Assembly (NCBI GenBank): GCA_016296205.1
Contig: JAEDJS010000069.1
Span: 1 to 9,573 of the forward strand
From: Treponema sp.
Lineage (GTDB): Bacteria > Spirochaetota > Spirochaetia > Treponematales > Treponemataceae
Direction: 5' to 3'
DNA length: 9,573 bases
How positions within the stretch are numbered: the stretch's first letter is position 1; each line of letters starts with the position of its first letter. The notes under the pieces are model-generated. The model saw nothing but the letters and a program-made list of their open reading frames with translations, made no database searches and had not been told where the DNA came from. The position numbers and the translations under genes were made by a program. Below, in pieces: positions 1 through 6,932 of the stretch.

Positions 1-150
1 AGTTTCTTTTTGTTTAACAGCTATAGCTTCCAGTTTCTGATTCCATTTATTCACTTCTGCCATTGCTTTTGACAGTTCTGATTCTGCTTTTTCTTGCTGA
101 AACTTTCTGAGCTCTAGAATTTCCTGAAAATCAAACTGATATTTTTTCAT
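1..150 (-). CDS. fliJ: FliJ, flagellar export stalk protein (N-terminal 50 residues, partial)
   Basis: The reverse strand gives an open frame of exactly 50 codons starting with ATG at 150 and continuing past the left edge of the window. The peptide begins MKKYQFDFQEILELRKFQQE, and the rest of the visible part is rich in Glu, Lys and Gln, as expected for a coiled coil. The opening pattern (aromatic residues, then a leucine/arginine helix) is the usual start of FliJ. FliJ is known to form an antiparallel coiled coil that sits in the FliI hexamer and links the ATPase to the FlhA export gate. The start lies 4 bases after the fliI stop codon, with only a weak purine-rich stretch as ribosome binding site, so translation is probably coupled to fliI. 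The call rests on position after fliI plus sequence character, because only a third of the protein is present. Confidence 0.85.
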   Translation of the reverse strand, partial: MKKYQFDFQEILELRKFQQEKAESELSKAMAEVNKWNQKLEAIAVKQKET

Positions 151-154
151 TCAC

Positions 155-1510
155 TTAATCTTTTATACCGGCGGTTTCCAGATATTCTTCTTCTGGAATT
201 TCAATACCCGAAAGTTCAGAAAGACGTTTTAAAGTATCTTCCATGGTACATTTTTCATGTTTTTCCTGGCACAAAAATTTTTCTACTTCATCATGCATAT
301 CGATTGCTTCATCAACTGCAGGACTGGAACCTTTTTCGTAAGCACCAATAATAATCATGCGCTTCTGAGAATTGTAATCACTTATCCATTTTGCAACTTT
401 TCTGATTGATTCATGGGTTTTAGGACCAACAACATCATCGGCACAACGGCTGATACTTGCAAGAACATCGATGGCAGGATAATGTTTTTCTTCTGCCAGC
501 TCACGGCTTAAAATAATATGACCATCAAGAGTACCACGAACTTTATCAGAAACAGGTTCGTCAAAATCACCACCATCTACAAGAACATTATAAAAAGCAG
601 TAATAGTTCCCTTTTCATTATTTCCAGTGCGTTCAAGAAGTTTTGGCAGCATTTCAAATACGCTAGGAGGATATCCACGTTGAGTTGGAAATTCGCCTGT
701 AGCTCCCATAATTTCCCGCTGAGCGTGGCAGAAACGGGTAAGATTATCCATCATCAGCATAACATCTTTGCCCTGATCCCTGAAATATTCTGCAATTGCT
801 GTAGTAACATAAGCTGCTCTTAAACGGGCAATACTTGGACTGTCACCAGTGGCAACAACAACAACACTTCTTTTTAAGCCTTCCTCTCCTAAATCTTTTT
901 TAATAAAATTAAGAACTTCCCGTCCACGTTCACCAATAAGACCGATAACGTTAATATCTGCATTTGTGTTTCTGGCAATTGTACTCATAAGGGTAGTTTT
1001 ACCAACACCAGATCCCGCAAAAATACCAATTCGCTGACCTTTTGCAATTGTGAGCATACTGTCTAAACAGCGCACGCCAGTTGTAATTCTGCGGTCAACC
1101 ATTTTTCGAGTCATTGGATTAGGAGCGGTATTAAGAACAGGATAATAAGTTGAACAATGAATTTCTCCAAGCCCGTCAAAAGGTTTGCAAGTTGCATCGA
1201 TTACTCTTCCCAAAAGTTCATCGCCAACTGGAACCTGCATTACATTTCCACTGGCAACAACTTCACTGCCAAGTTCTATACCTCTTGTTTCTCCATAAGG
1301 CATAAGTTGAACTGTAGTATCCCTGAACCCAACAACTTCTGCAAGCATTTCTGTACCGTTGGAAAGTTTGATTGTACACATTTCCCCGATTACAGAAGAA
1401 GGGCCTTTACTTTCTATTACACTTCCCTTTACTGCTGTTACTTTTCCAGTATACTTTATAGGTTCAGCAGATTGAACCATATTGATATATTTATCAAAAA
1501 TTTGTTCCAT
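155..1510 (-). CDS. fliI: FliI, flagellum-specific export ATPase
   Basis: This 451-residue protein has the F1-beta-like ATPase fold of FliI, which hydrolyses ATP at the base of the flagellar type III export apparatus in the cytoplasm. Residues 1-95 form the N-terminal beta-barrel domain. The Walker A loop is at about 165-173 (AGSGVGKTT), the GERGRE motif with the presumed catalytic glutamate at 193-198, and the Walker B strand MLMMD at 251-255. The DGHIILSR segment at 329-336 is also typical of the family. Length is close to the usual 440-460 residues, and no key residue is missing. The ATG at 1510 is preceded by AGAAGGA, about 8 bases upstream. It follows fliH with a 27-base gap and precedes fliJ with a 4-base gap. 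FliH, FliI and FliJ form one complex, which fits the order. Confusion with a virulence-type T3SS ATPase is excluded by the flagellar context. Confidence 0.97.
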   Translation of the reverse strand: MEQIFDKYINMVQSAEPIKYTGKVTAVKGSVIESKGPSSVIGEMCTIKLSNGTEMLAEVVGFRDTTVQLMPYGETRGIELGSEVVASGNVMQVPVGDELLGRVIDATCKPFDGLGEIHCSTYYPVLNTAPNPMTRKMVDRRITTGVRCLDSMLTIAKGQRIGIFAGSGVGKTTLMSTIARNTNADINVIGLIGERGREVLNFIKKDLGEEGLKRSVVVVATGDSPSIARLRAAYVTTAIAEYFRDQGKDVMLMMDNLTRFCHAQREIMGATGEFPTQRGYPPSVFEMLPKLLERTGNNEKGTITAFYNVLVDGGDFDEPVSDKVRGTLDGHIILSRELAEEKHYPAIDVLASISRCADDVVGPKTHESIRKVAKWISDYNSQKRMIIIGAYEKGSSPAVDEAIDMHDEVEKFLCQEKHEKCTMEDTLKRLSELSGIEIPEEEYLETAGIKD

Positions 1511-1537
1511 TATAGTTATCCTTCTAATTAACTAAAA

Positions 1538-2470
1538 TTAAATATCCGGATTCAGAACATCTGATTTATTCTTTGTCTTGATTGGGGCTACTTCCAGAAG
1601 TTTTGCTTCAAGTTCACCCAGCTGGCTTTGAATTCTTGCATCGATTGCACCAAAGTCTGTTTCGATAATACATCCGCCACGCTGAACAGTGCTGTCTTCA
1701 AGAACAGTAATGCTTTTAACATTTTCTACTTCTCGTATAAACTGGGAAATATGTTCTGTTGTAAGTTTTACATCGTCCATATTAACACGAATAGTAACAT
1801 CACCGCGACCTTTTACTTTTTTAAGAGCCTGAACAACATTGCTCAAAAGAACAGACTTCTGATTTTCACTGAGAATTTTTACAACTTTACGGGTCATAAG
1901 AAGAACAAGTTCAACAATCTGACTTTCTGTTGATTCAAGAATTTCCTGTCTTTTTGCCTGAACACCTTCGATAATTGTATGAAGTCTGGAAACAAGTCTG
2001 TGAGCCTCTTCTGCACCATCCTGATAACCTGCTTCGTGACCTTCGTCATAACCATTACGTTTTGACTCTGAATAAAGCTTCTGTTCATCCATTCTGGCCT
2101 GGGCTAGAATCTGTTGTGCTTCTTCCTGAGCCTTTTTGATTATTTCCTGAGCGGTTTTATCGGCTTCGTTTTTAATAATCTGTGCTTTGTCTGTCTGATG
2201 TTTAACCTGAGCAAATGCGGCAGTTTCTGCATTTTTTACAATTTCATCTGCCTTAGCCTGAGCTGCAGCAAGCATCTGGGATTTTTCTTCTTCCCACTGC
2301 TTCTTAAAAAGTTCAGCTTCACGGCGAAGATCATCTGCTGTAGGGCCAGTATATTCATCTTTTTCTTCTGGCACATCTTCTACAGGGGGTGCAAAATCTC
2401 TTGTTAATTTAAGAATAACCTTGTCTTCTTTTGTTTTAAGCTCATTTGGTCTAAAAACACTTTTTGCCAT
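1538..2470 (-). CDS. fliH: FliH, flagellar export ATPase regulator/stator
   Basis: The 310-residue protein fits FliH, the dimeric protein that binds FliI, keeps it in check and tethers it to the C-ring. Residues 45-135 are charged and Ala/Glu/Gln/Lys-rich, consistent with a long coiled coil. At 140-152 four glycines spaced every fourth residue (G140, G144, G148, G152) form three successive GxxxG steps, a known hallmark of FliH. The C-terminal part (about 180-293), with a Gly-Gly-Cys strand at 265-267 and TDFGAIDARI at 271-280, resembles the FliH/V-ATPase E-subunit domain that contacts FliI. It is longer than the roughly 235-residue enteric protein because of the extended N-terminal and coiled-coil region. 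The ATG at 2470 has GTGGAG six bases upstream, placed 13 bases after the fliG stop. Confidence 0.93.
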   Translation of the reverse strand: MAKSVFRPNELKTKEDKVILKLTRDFAPPVEDVPEEKDEYTGPTADDLRREAELFKKQWEEEKSQMLAAAQAKADEIVKNAETAAFAQVKHQTDKAQIIKNEADKTAQEIIKKAQEEAQQILAQARMDEQKLYSESKRNGYDEGHEAGYQDGAEEAHRLVSRLHTIIEGVQAKRQEILESTESQIVELVLLMTRKVVKILSENQKSVLLSNVVQALKKVKGRGDVTIRVNMDDVKLTTEHISQFIREVENVKSITVLEDSTVQRGGCIIETDFGAIDARIQSQLGELEAKLLEVAPIKTKNKSDVLNPDI

Positions 2471-2483
2471 TACTTACTCCACA

Positions 2484-3587
2484 TTAAACAACAAGTTCGT
2501 CTTCACCACTGCGGGCAATAACGATTTCACCACTATCTTCAAGGCGACGGATTGTACTAACAATTTTCTGCTGGCTTTCTTCAACATCTTTAATACGAAC
2601 AGGTCCCATAAATTCCATATCTTCTTTAAGCATACTTGCAGCGCGTTTTGACATATTGCGGAAAATTTTATCCTGAACTTCGGCATCAACACTCTTAAGA
2701 GCTTTAGCCAGTTCCTGCTGGTCAACTTCACGGAGAACTTTCTGAATAGCACGGTCATCAAGCATAACAATATCTTCGAAAACGAACATTCTCTTCTTGA
2801 TTTCTTCTGCAAGTTCCGGATCTTCTTCTTCAAGAGTTTCAATAATTGCTTTTTCTGAAGAACGGTCAACAAGGTTGAGGATTTCTACGATTGAATCAAC
2901 ACCACCGGCAGAAGTATAATCTTCTGAAGACAGTGTAGAAAGCTTCTTTTCAAGAACACGTTCAACCTCACGGAGAACATCTGGTGATGTACGGTCCATT
3001 GTAGCAAGACGCTTTGAAACTTCCGGCTGAACCTCCGGCTGAAGATTCTGAAGAATAACCGCTGCTTTATTTGGTTCAAGATATGCAAGAATCAAGGCAA
3101 TTGTCTGTGGATGTTCCTGCTGAATAAAGTTGAGAAGGTGAGCCGGGTCTGTTCTGCGGATAAAGTCAAAAGGTCTAACCTGAAGGCTGGATGTAAGACG
3201 GTTGATAATATCAATTGCTTTCTGGCTTCCCAAAGATTTTTCAAGAAGTTCACGGGCATAGTCTATACCACCAGTAGTGATAAAGTTCTGAGCCTGCATA
3301 AGCTCCTGGAATTCTTCAAGAACCTGATCTTTAAAATCGGCATCAACTGTTTCCAGTCGAGCAATTTCAAATGTAAGAGTTTCTACTTCATCTTCACGGA
3401 GATGCTTCATTATTTCTGAAGAAACATCGCTTCCCAGACTAACAAGAAAAATAGCTGCCTTCTGACGGCCTGTTAAATTTTTATAATCTTTTGCTCCACC
3501 CTTTTTCCCGGAGGATTTTCCTGAGCCTGGTTTAAACTGCTGCTTTACCGATGAACTGGATTTTTTTTCTGCTGTTTCTTCTGCCAT
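2484..3587 (-). CDS. fliG: FliG, flagellar motor switch/rotor protein
   Basis: This 367-residue protein is FliG, the C-ring protein that anchors to FliF and receives torque from the MotA stator. The N-terminal domain starts near residue 38 (LTGRQKAAIFLVSLG). The middle domain carries the EHPQ motif at 158-161, which contacts FliM. The hinge-like GGVDSIVEILN lies at 228-238. The C-terminal torque domain has MFVFEDI at 267-273 followed by the charged segment DDRAIQKVLREVD at 277-289, which matches the torque helix by eye. Residues 1-35 are a low-complexity Lys/Ser/Gly extension before the conserved domain, not seen in enteric FliG. Spirochaetes usually carry two FliG proteins; the copy next to fliF corresponds by position to the one often named FliG2. 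It starts 3 bases after the fliF stop, with GGAGGAA overlapping the fliF 3' end. Confidence 0.97.
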   Translation of the reverse strand: MAEETAEKKSSSSVKQQFKPGSGKSSGKKGGAKDYKNLTGRQKAAIFLVSLGSDVSSEIMKHLREDEVETLTFEIARLETVDADFKDQVLEEFQELMQAQNFITTGGIDYARELLEKSLGSQKAIDIINRLTSSLQVRPFDFIRRTDPAHLLNFIQQEHPQTIALILAYLEPNKAAVILQNLQPEVQPEVSKRLATMDRTSPDVLREVERVLEKKLSTLSSEDYTSAGGVDSIVEILNLVDRSSEKAIIETLEEEDPELAEEIKKRMFVFEDIVMLDDRAIQKVLREVDQQELAKALKSVDAEVQDKIFRNMSKRAASMLKEDMEFMGPVRIKDVEESQQKIVSTIRRLEDSGEIVIARSGEDELVV

Positions 3588-3590
3588 CTT

Positions 3591-5303
3591 TTATTCCTCC
3601 ATAAGCCAAGTGCGGATAAGCATTGCAACGTCTTCCGGATGTTCTTTTGCCATAGCAATTGCATTTTCCTGAAGCTCTGCCCGTTTACGCTCTTCTACAG
3701 ACATAGTAACTTCCATGCCATCGTTTTTTGCATCCCAAAGTGCCTGTTCTCTGGCAGCCTGCTGTTTTCTGAACAGTTCTTCTTCTCTAAGTCTGCGTCT
3801 GCGTTCAATTTCACGACTGATAAATCTAAATATAATAAAGGCAATCAAAACAACAACAACACCAATCAACACAAAAAGAATTGTCTTTTTTGTCTGCTGT
3901 TTCTTTCTGAAATCTTCGTCTTCTTTACGGAATTCATCTGTGCGGTCAAATGGAACATTTACAACTTCTACAATATCACCACGCTTGTTATCATAACCAA
4001 CCGCTGCCCGTACAAGACTCTTCATTTTCTGAAGGTCTGCATCTGAAATTGGAATATATTCCCGAAGATAACCGCCGCTTTCGTTTAATTTAAGTTTACC
4101 GCTTTCATCATATAAAGGATAATTCCAGGTGCCGTCAATATTAACACCGATTGTAACACGTTTAATTGAAGGACTGTATTCTTCTGTTGTATTTTTCTGA
4201 TTCAAGGCATTGTTTACTTTTTCACCAGTTTCTGTCTGCTTGCCAATCATATTTGACATGTCGCTATAAACCGGTGGATTCTGACCTTCAACTCCCGCAG
4301 GTCCTTCTGGATTATATCCTGTACCAACAAATTCCTTTTTTATAGTTTCGGAAGAAATAACAAGATTTGTTCTGATGTCAGAGTCGTCATAAGGGGTATC
4401 CGGATTATCTGGAACAACTGTAATACCAGTGTATTCTGTTGATGTGGAATTGCGTTTTGACATATCCATATCAATCTTCATGTTGGCAATCTTTACCCGC
4501 TTTCGACCGTATGTTTCCTCAAGAGCTTTAAGAATTCTTGCAGAATATTCATTTTCCAGCTTCTGAATAAGCCGCTGTTCTTTTGCAATATTGTCAATTC
4601 GTTCAGTTGCTTCCATGCCGCTGAAATCATTGATTTCAAGACCAGTATTTCCGTCTACAATAGAAATGTTTTCGTCTTTAAGACCTTCAATACTTCTCTG
4701 AATAAGATGCTGAATTCCCTTAATCTGCTTTTTATCACTAAGGATTTCACTTCCACCCTTTGAATAGAGAATTACACTGGCACTAACAGGATTCTGAGTT
4801 GAAGCAAAAAGTGATTCATCAGGAAGAACAAGCCCTACTTTTGCATCACGAATTCCATCAAGATAAGAAAGACGCTGTTCAAGTGCTTTTTCCTGTGCAC
4901 GCTGCCAGTTTACTTTATCATCAAAATCTGTACGTGCCCATTTTGTTGTATCAAAAATTGAATATGCATCAAACCGTTTTGGTTCAAGATTTTCTGCTAT
5001 AAGAACTGCCCGGTATTTTTTTGCAGTTGCTTCATCGTTAACAGAAATGTAGCCGTCAGTAGTTGCGTAATACTTTACATTATCCTGATCAAGTCTAAGA
5101 CAAATTTCTGTTCGTTCAGCTTCATCTGTAATTGGAACATTAAAAAGGCGAACTGTTGTAGGCTTTGAAGAAACGCTTGTAAGAACAACAATTGCAACGA
5201 TAACAAGAACGACAATACCAATACCGATACCTTTCTGAACTTTTGTCCACTTGGCCCATCGCTCTTTAAACCCATTAATAACTTTTTTGAACCATTCGTT
5301 CAT
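3591..5303 (-). CDS. fliF: FliF, flagellar MS-ring protein
   Basis: The 570-residue protein is FliF, which forms the MS ring in the inner membrane, the base on which the rotor and export gate assemble. A first membrane segment is at about 25-43 (GIGIGIVVLVIVAIVVL). The periplasmic ring-building motifs follow, with the conserved RGDIVEVVNVPF at 441-452. The second membrane segment is at 474-494, followed by a basic cytoplasmic stretch ERRRRLREEEL. The last 19 residues (AKEHPEDVAMLIRTWLMEE) are the FliG-binding tail. The ATG at 5303 was chosen because GGGAGGGG lies 3 bases before it; an in-frame GTG at 5327 would put that ribosome binding site inside the coding region. Length matches the usual 530-580. 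It is preceded by a 142-base spacer with its own promoter candidate and followed by fliG after 3 bases. Confidence 0.97.
   Translation of the reverse strand: MNEWFKKVINGFKERWAKWTKVQKGIGIGIVVLVIVAIVVLTSVSSKPTTVRLFNVPITDEAERTEICLRLDQDNVKYYATTDGYISVNDEATAKKYRAVLIAENLEPKRFDAYSIFDTTKWARTDFDDKVNWQRAQEKALEQRLSYLDGIRDAKVGLVLPDESLFASTQNPVSASVILYSKGGSEILSDKKQIKGIQHLIQRSIEGLKDENISIVDGNTGLEINDFSGMEATERIDNIAKEQRLIQKLENEYSARILKALEETYGRKRVKIANMKIDMDMSKRNSTSTEYTGITVVPDNPDTPYDDSDIRTNLVISSETIKKEFVGTGYNPEGPAGVEGQNPPVYSDMSNMIGKQTETGEKVNNALNQKNTTEEYSPSIKRVTIGVNIDGTWNYPLYDESGKLKLNESGGYLREYIPISDADLQKMKSLVRAAVGYDNKRGDIVEVVNVPFDRTDEFRKEDEDFRKKQQTKKTILFVLIGVVVVLIAFIIFRFISREIERRRRLREEELFRKQQAAREQALWDAKNDGMEVTMSVEERKRAELQENAIAMAKEHPEDVAMLIRTWLMEE
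3594..3600 (-). promoter_or_regulatory. fliG ribosome binding site inside the end of fliF
   Basis: On the reverse strand GGAGGAA lies in the last codons and stop of fliF and ends 6 bases before the fliG ATG. The overlap suggests translational coupling of FliF and FliG, two proteins that bind each other through the FliF C-terminus. Confidence 0.8.
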
Positions 5304-5306
5304 CTT

Positions 5307-5314
5307 CCCCTCCC
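5307..5314 (-). promoter_or_regulatory. fliF ribosome binding site that decides the start
   Basis: The reverse strand reads GGGAGGGG three bases before ATG at 5303. It is the only good Shine-Dalgarno near the fliF 5' end and argues against the in-frame GTG 24 bases upstream. Confidence 0.8.
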
Positions 5315-5334
5315 GAGAACGAATCACCAGCCCC

Positions 5335-5353
5335 GCACCTTATCCCTAAGTGC
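5335..5353 (-). promoter_or_regulatory. Small hairpin in the fliF 5' leader
   Basis: The transcript strand can pair GCACTT with AAGGTGC (six pairs including one G-T) around a 7-base loop. It sits about 20 bases before the fliF ribosome binding site and downstream of the promoter candidate. No poly-U follows, so it is not a terminator. A role in translation or mRNA stability is only a guess. Confidence 0.3.
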
Positions 5354-5377
5354 ATAATAGGACTAATTTAATAAGAA

Positions 5378-5406
5378 ATTTTAACATATATTGAGAAAAA
5401 ATGCAA
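5378..5406 (-). promoter_or_regulatory. Candidate sigma-70-type promoter for fliF
   Basis: In the 142-base fliE-fliF spacer the reverse strand shows TTGCAT (5401-5406), a 17-base spacer, then TAAAAT (5378-5383) with an upstream TG giving an extended -10 (TGTTAAAAT). Spacing is ideal and each box differs from consensus at one or two positions. The predicted start near 5371 would give a leader of about 70 bases. It would let fliF-fliG-fliH-fliI-fliJ be expressed independently of flgB-flgC-fliE. AT-rich DNA yields chance matches, so the call is moderate. Confidence 0.55.
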
Positions 5407-5445
5407 ATAATTTTGGAAAAAAGCAGATATTTTTCAGAAAATTGA

Positions 5446-5799
5446 TCAGCGGGTTGTAGAAATTTCCTGCCATGCACCAGTAAGTCTGTCTATAACAGTC
5501 TGGGCAAGAGACAAACTCATCTGAGCTTTTGCCATAGCAGTTGTAACATCGTGAATATCAACACTGTCCGGGTCTGTAATAAGCTGTTCCTGAATTTTTG
5601 AAACATCAGTCTGCTGGCTGTTCATTGCTTCTACTGCTTCAAAAAGATAACTTTCGAATGTTCCTCTTTTTTTCTGTGGTTCTGTTGGCTGGAGAGTATT
5701 TCCGTCTGCATTAAGTCTATTTGCTTTAGAAAGATCCTGTAAAGGAGCAGATCCGATATGTGCTGGATTTGTGCGGTTAAGTTCAAGTGTGCCAATCAT
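5446..5799 (-). CDS. fliE: FliE, rod/MS-ring junction protein
   Basis: This 117-residue protein has the typical FliE shape. It has a variable polar N-terminus, a GTFESYLFEAVEAMN segment at 46-60, and a conserved helical C-terminus at about 72-117 with DPDSVDIHDVTTAMAKAQMS and a hydrophobic LAQTVIDRLTGAWQEI end. FliE is known to join the MS ring to the FlgB part of the rod and to be exported early through the flagellar apparatus. No signal peptide is seen, as expected for an exported rod component. The ATG at 5799 is preceded by AGGGGGAT four bases upstream. The gene lies 73 bases after flgC, behind a terminator-like hairpin whose U-tract ends three bases before the fliE ribosome binding site. 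That arrangement could make its level depend on read-through. Confidence 0.93.
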   Translation of the reverse strand: MIGTLELNRTNPAHIGSAPLQDLSKANRLNADGNTLQPTEPQKKRGTFESYLFEAVEAMNSQQTDVSKIQEQLITDPDSVDIHDVTTAMAKAQMSLSLAQTVIDRLTGAWQEISTTR

Positions 5800-5814
5800 T
5801 TTTATCCCCCTGTT

Positions 5815-5852
5815 AAAAAAATTCCCACTTGAAGAATTCTACTACAAGTGGG
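5815..5852 (-). terminator. Terminator/attenuator-like hairpin between flgC and fliE
   Basis: On the reverse strand CCCACTTG (5845-5852) pairs perfectly with CAAGTGGG (5824-5831) across a 13-base loop. It is followed by AA and then seven T (5815-5821), the layout of an intrinsic terminator. On the forward strand the same stem is followed by TTTTATTTT, so it could work in both directions. Because fliE lies directly downstream in the same operon, partial termination or mRNA 3'-end protection is more likely than full stop. A further CCACTTG copy at 5862-5868 could pair with the same 3' arm instead. Confidence 0.6.
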
Positions 5853-5872
5853 TTTTATTTTCAAGTGGAATA

Positions 5873-6331
5873 TTACCTTCCAATTTCCAGAGCTGCATTG
5901 AACATTTCCTTGCTTCCCTGAATTACAGCTGTATTTGCTTCGTAAGCACGGCTGGCACTTATCATATTAACCATTTCGTTTACAATATTTACGTTTGGAT
6001 ATTCAACATAACCGGCATGGGGACCAGTTTTAATTGCATCTGGATGAGTAGGATCATAAACAAGGCGACCCACTTCTGTATCTTTAACGATTTCACGGAC
6101 ACGAACACCTTTTCCAGGTCCGTTATCAAGATTTTCTGGAATAAAAGGACTTCTGAACTGTGGATTTTTACTTGCAATCGGTTCAAAAATTACTGTCTTT
6201 TTCTGATATTTTCCGCCTTCCTGTGTACGGGTTGTACTGGCATTGGCAATATTATCACTGATTACATCTGTTCTAAGACGTTCTGCACTCATTCCTGTTG
6301 CAGCAATATTTATACTTGTAAAAAGTCCCAT
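5873..6331 (-). CDS. flgC: FlgC, flagellar proximal rod protein
   Basis: This 152-residue protein is FlgC, a proximal rod subunit crossing the periplasm after export by the flagellar apparatus. The N-terminal rod motif is GLFTSINIAATGMSAERLRT at 2-21, followed by SDNIANASTT at 25-34, the basal-body rod signature. The C-terminal part at 107-136 contains GYVEYPNVN and MVNMISASRAYEANTAV, the other conserved half of the rod/hook family. Length is normal for treponemal FlgC and a little above the enteric 134. No signal peptide is present, as expected. The ATG at 6331 has AAGGAG six bases upstream. The gene is separated from flgB by 116 bases holding REP-like palindromes, unusual for two genes that are normally almost adjacent. 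Confidence 0.96.
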   Translation of the reverse strand: MGLFTSINIAATGMSAERLRTDVISDNIANASTTRTQEGGKYQKKTVIFEPIASKNPQFRSPFIPENLDNGPGKGVRVREIVKDTEVGRLVYDPTHPDAIKTGPHAGYVEYPNVNIVNEMVNMISASRAYEANTAVIQGSKEMFNAALEIGR

Positions 6332-6363
6332 TTTATTCTCCTTATTCAGTTTTTCCGTTTTAC

Positions 6364-6445
6364 GTCCGGAATGACAGTTTTATAGTGAGATTCCGGATCA
6401 GGTCCGGAATGACGGGCGCTGTCATCCTGAGCTTGACTCAGAATC
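6364..6445 (-). repeat. REP-like palindromic repeats in the flgB-flgC spacer
   Basis: The spacer carries one and a half GTCA-ended units plus a diverged one. A half unit TCCGGAATGAC is at 6365-6375. A full 27-base unit at 6387-6413 has the perfect stem ATTCCGGA/TCCGGAAT around a 5-base loop. A head-to-head unit from 6421 has stem ATCCTGAG/CTCAGAAT with one mismatch, also around a 5-base loop. The full unit is identical, in inverted orientation, to 8094-8120. Such units are found scattered in intergenic DNA of several bacteria; here one has landed inside an operon, right after the flgB stop. No coding potential was seen. Strand is given as that of the operon transcript. Confidence 0.75.
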
Positions 6446-6447
6446 AA

Positions 6448-6870
6448 TTATTTTTTAATTGCAGTTTTTATCTGGTTAAACTGAAAATTTTCCATCTGGG
6501 AAATAAGGCGGTACTGCATCTGGATTTTTGCAATATTCATTGCTTCCTGTTCTGCATCAACGTTATTTCCATTTGCTTTTGCAGTTGTTACAAAATCAGT
6601 AACACGGCGAGGTTCCACATCTCTCCAGTTACGTGGTTCTTCACTTTTAAAATGTCTTGGATCTGTAGTCTGAAGCTTAAAAGAATCTCGTTCATTATCC
6701 CGACTTTCAAAAGCACGTTTAAGTTCACTTTCAAAATTAACGTACTGTTTCTTGTAATTTGGAACTTCTGAATTGGCAAGATTGTTTGCAGTAACTTCAT
6801 AACGCAAAGTACTTACATCAAGAGCACTATGCAGAAGATTGATTGAATCAAAAAAACTGTTAATTCCCAT
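6448..6870 (-). CDS. flgB: FlgB, flagellar proximal rod protein
   Basis: This 140-residue protein is FlgB, the first rod subunit to assemble on FliE. It shows the family pattern: a helical N-terminus, then the basal-body rod signature ANNLANSEVPNYK at 28-40 and FESELKRAF at 46-54. A variable middle follows, then GNNVDAEQEA at 101-110 and a C-terminal helix MNIAKIQMQYRLISQ at 111-125. Length is normal (about 130-140). No signal peptide is present, because rod proteins leave through the flagellar export gate. The ATG at 6870 has TAGGAA about 9 bases upstream. It is the first gene of the flagellar operon, 106 bases after an unrelated secreted-protein gene on the same strand, and has a sigma-28-like promoter in that gap. 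Confidence 0.96.
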   Translation of the reverse strand: MGINSFFDSINLLHSALDVSTLRYEVTANNLANSEVPNYKKQYVNFESELKRAFESRDNERDSFKLQTTDPRHFKSEEPRNWRDVEPRRVTDFVTTAKANGNNVDAEQEAMNIAKIQMQYRLISQMENFQFNQIKTAIKK

Positions 6871-6881
6871 ATAATTTATTC

Positions 6882-6911
6882 CTACAGCCGCAAAGTTTCA
6901 GCAGGCGGCAA
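6882..6911 (-). other. Possible 9-codon leader ORF and hairpin before flgB
   Basis: Downstream of the promoter candidate, AAGGAG (6920-6925) lies 8 bases before a TTG at 6911. That opens a 9-codon frame (MPPAETLRL) whose TAG at 6882-6884 overlaps the flgB ribosome binding site TAGGAA. The same stretch can form a stem GCCGC/GCGGC (6905-6909 with 6887-6891). Whether it is translated is unknown; such short frames arise easily by chance. Confidence 0.2.
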
Positions 6912-6932
6912 ATAGAATTCTCCTTATGGAAA

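Noticed and set aside
518..823. Open frame on the plus strand opposite fliI
   Set aside because: It lies fully antisense to a strongly conserved gene, has no ribosome binding site, and its composition is that of a mirror frame. The same applies to the plus-strand frames at 849-1037, 1157-1531, 1628-1933, 2114-2407, 3111-3419 and 3639-4046.
5304..5327. Upstream GTG start for fliF
   Set aside because: It would place the GGGAGGGG ribosome binding site inside the coding region and add residues not typical of FliF; the ATG at 5303 is better.
5771..6385. 204-codon open frame on the plus strand opposite fliE start and flgC
   Set aside because: It is antisense to flgC and crosses the hairpin spacer. 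The peptide is Phe/Cys/Ile-rich without domain features, so it is a shadow frame.
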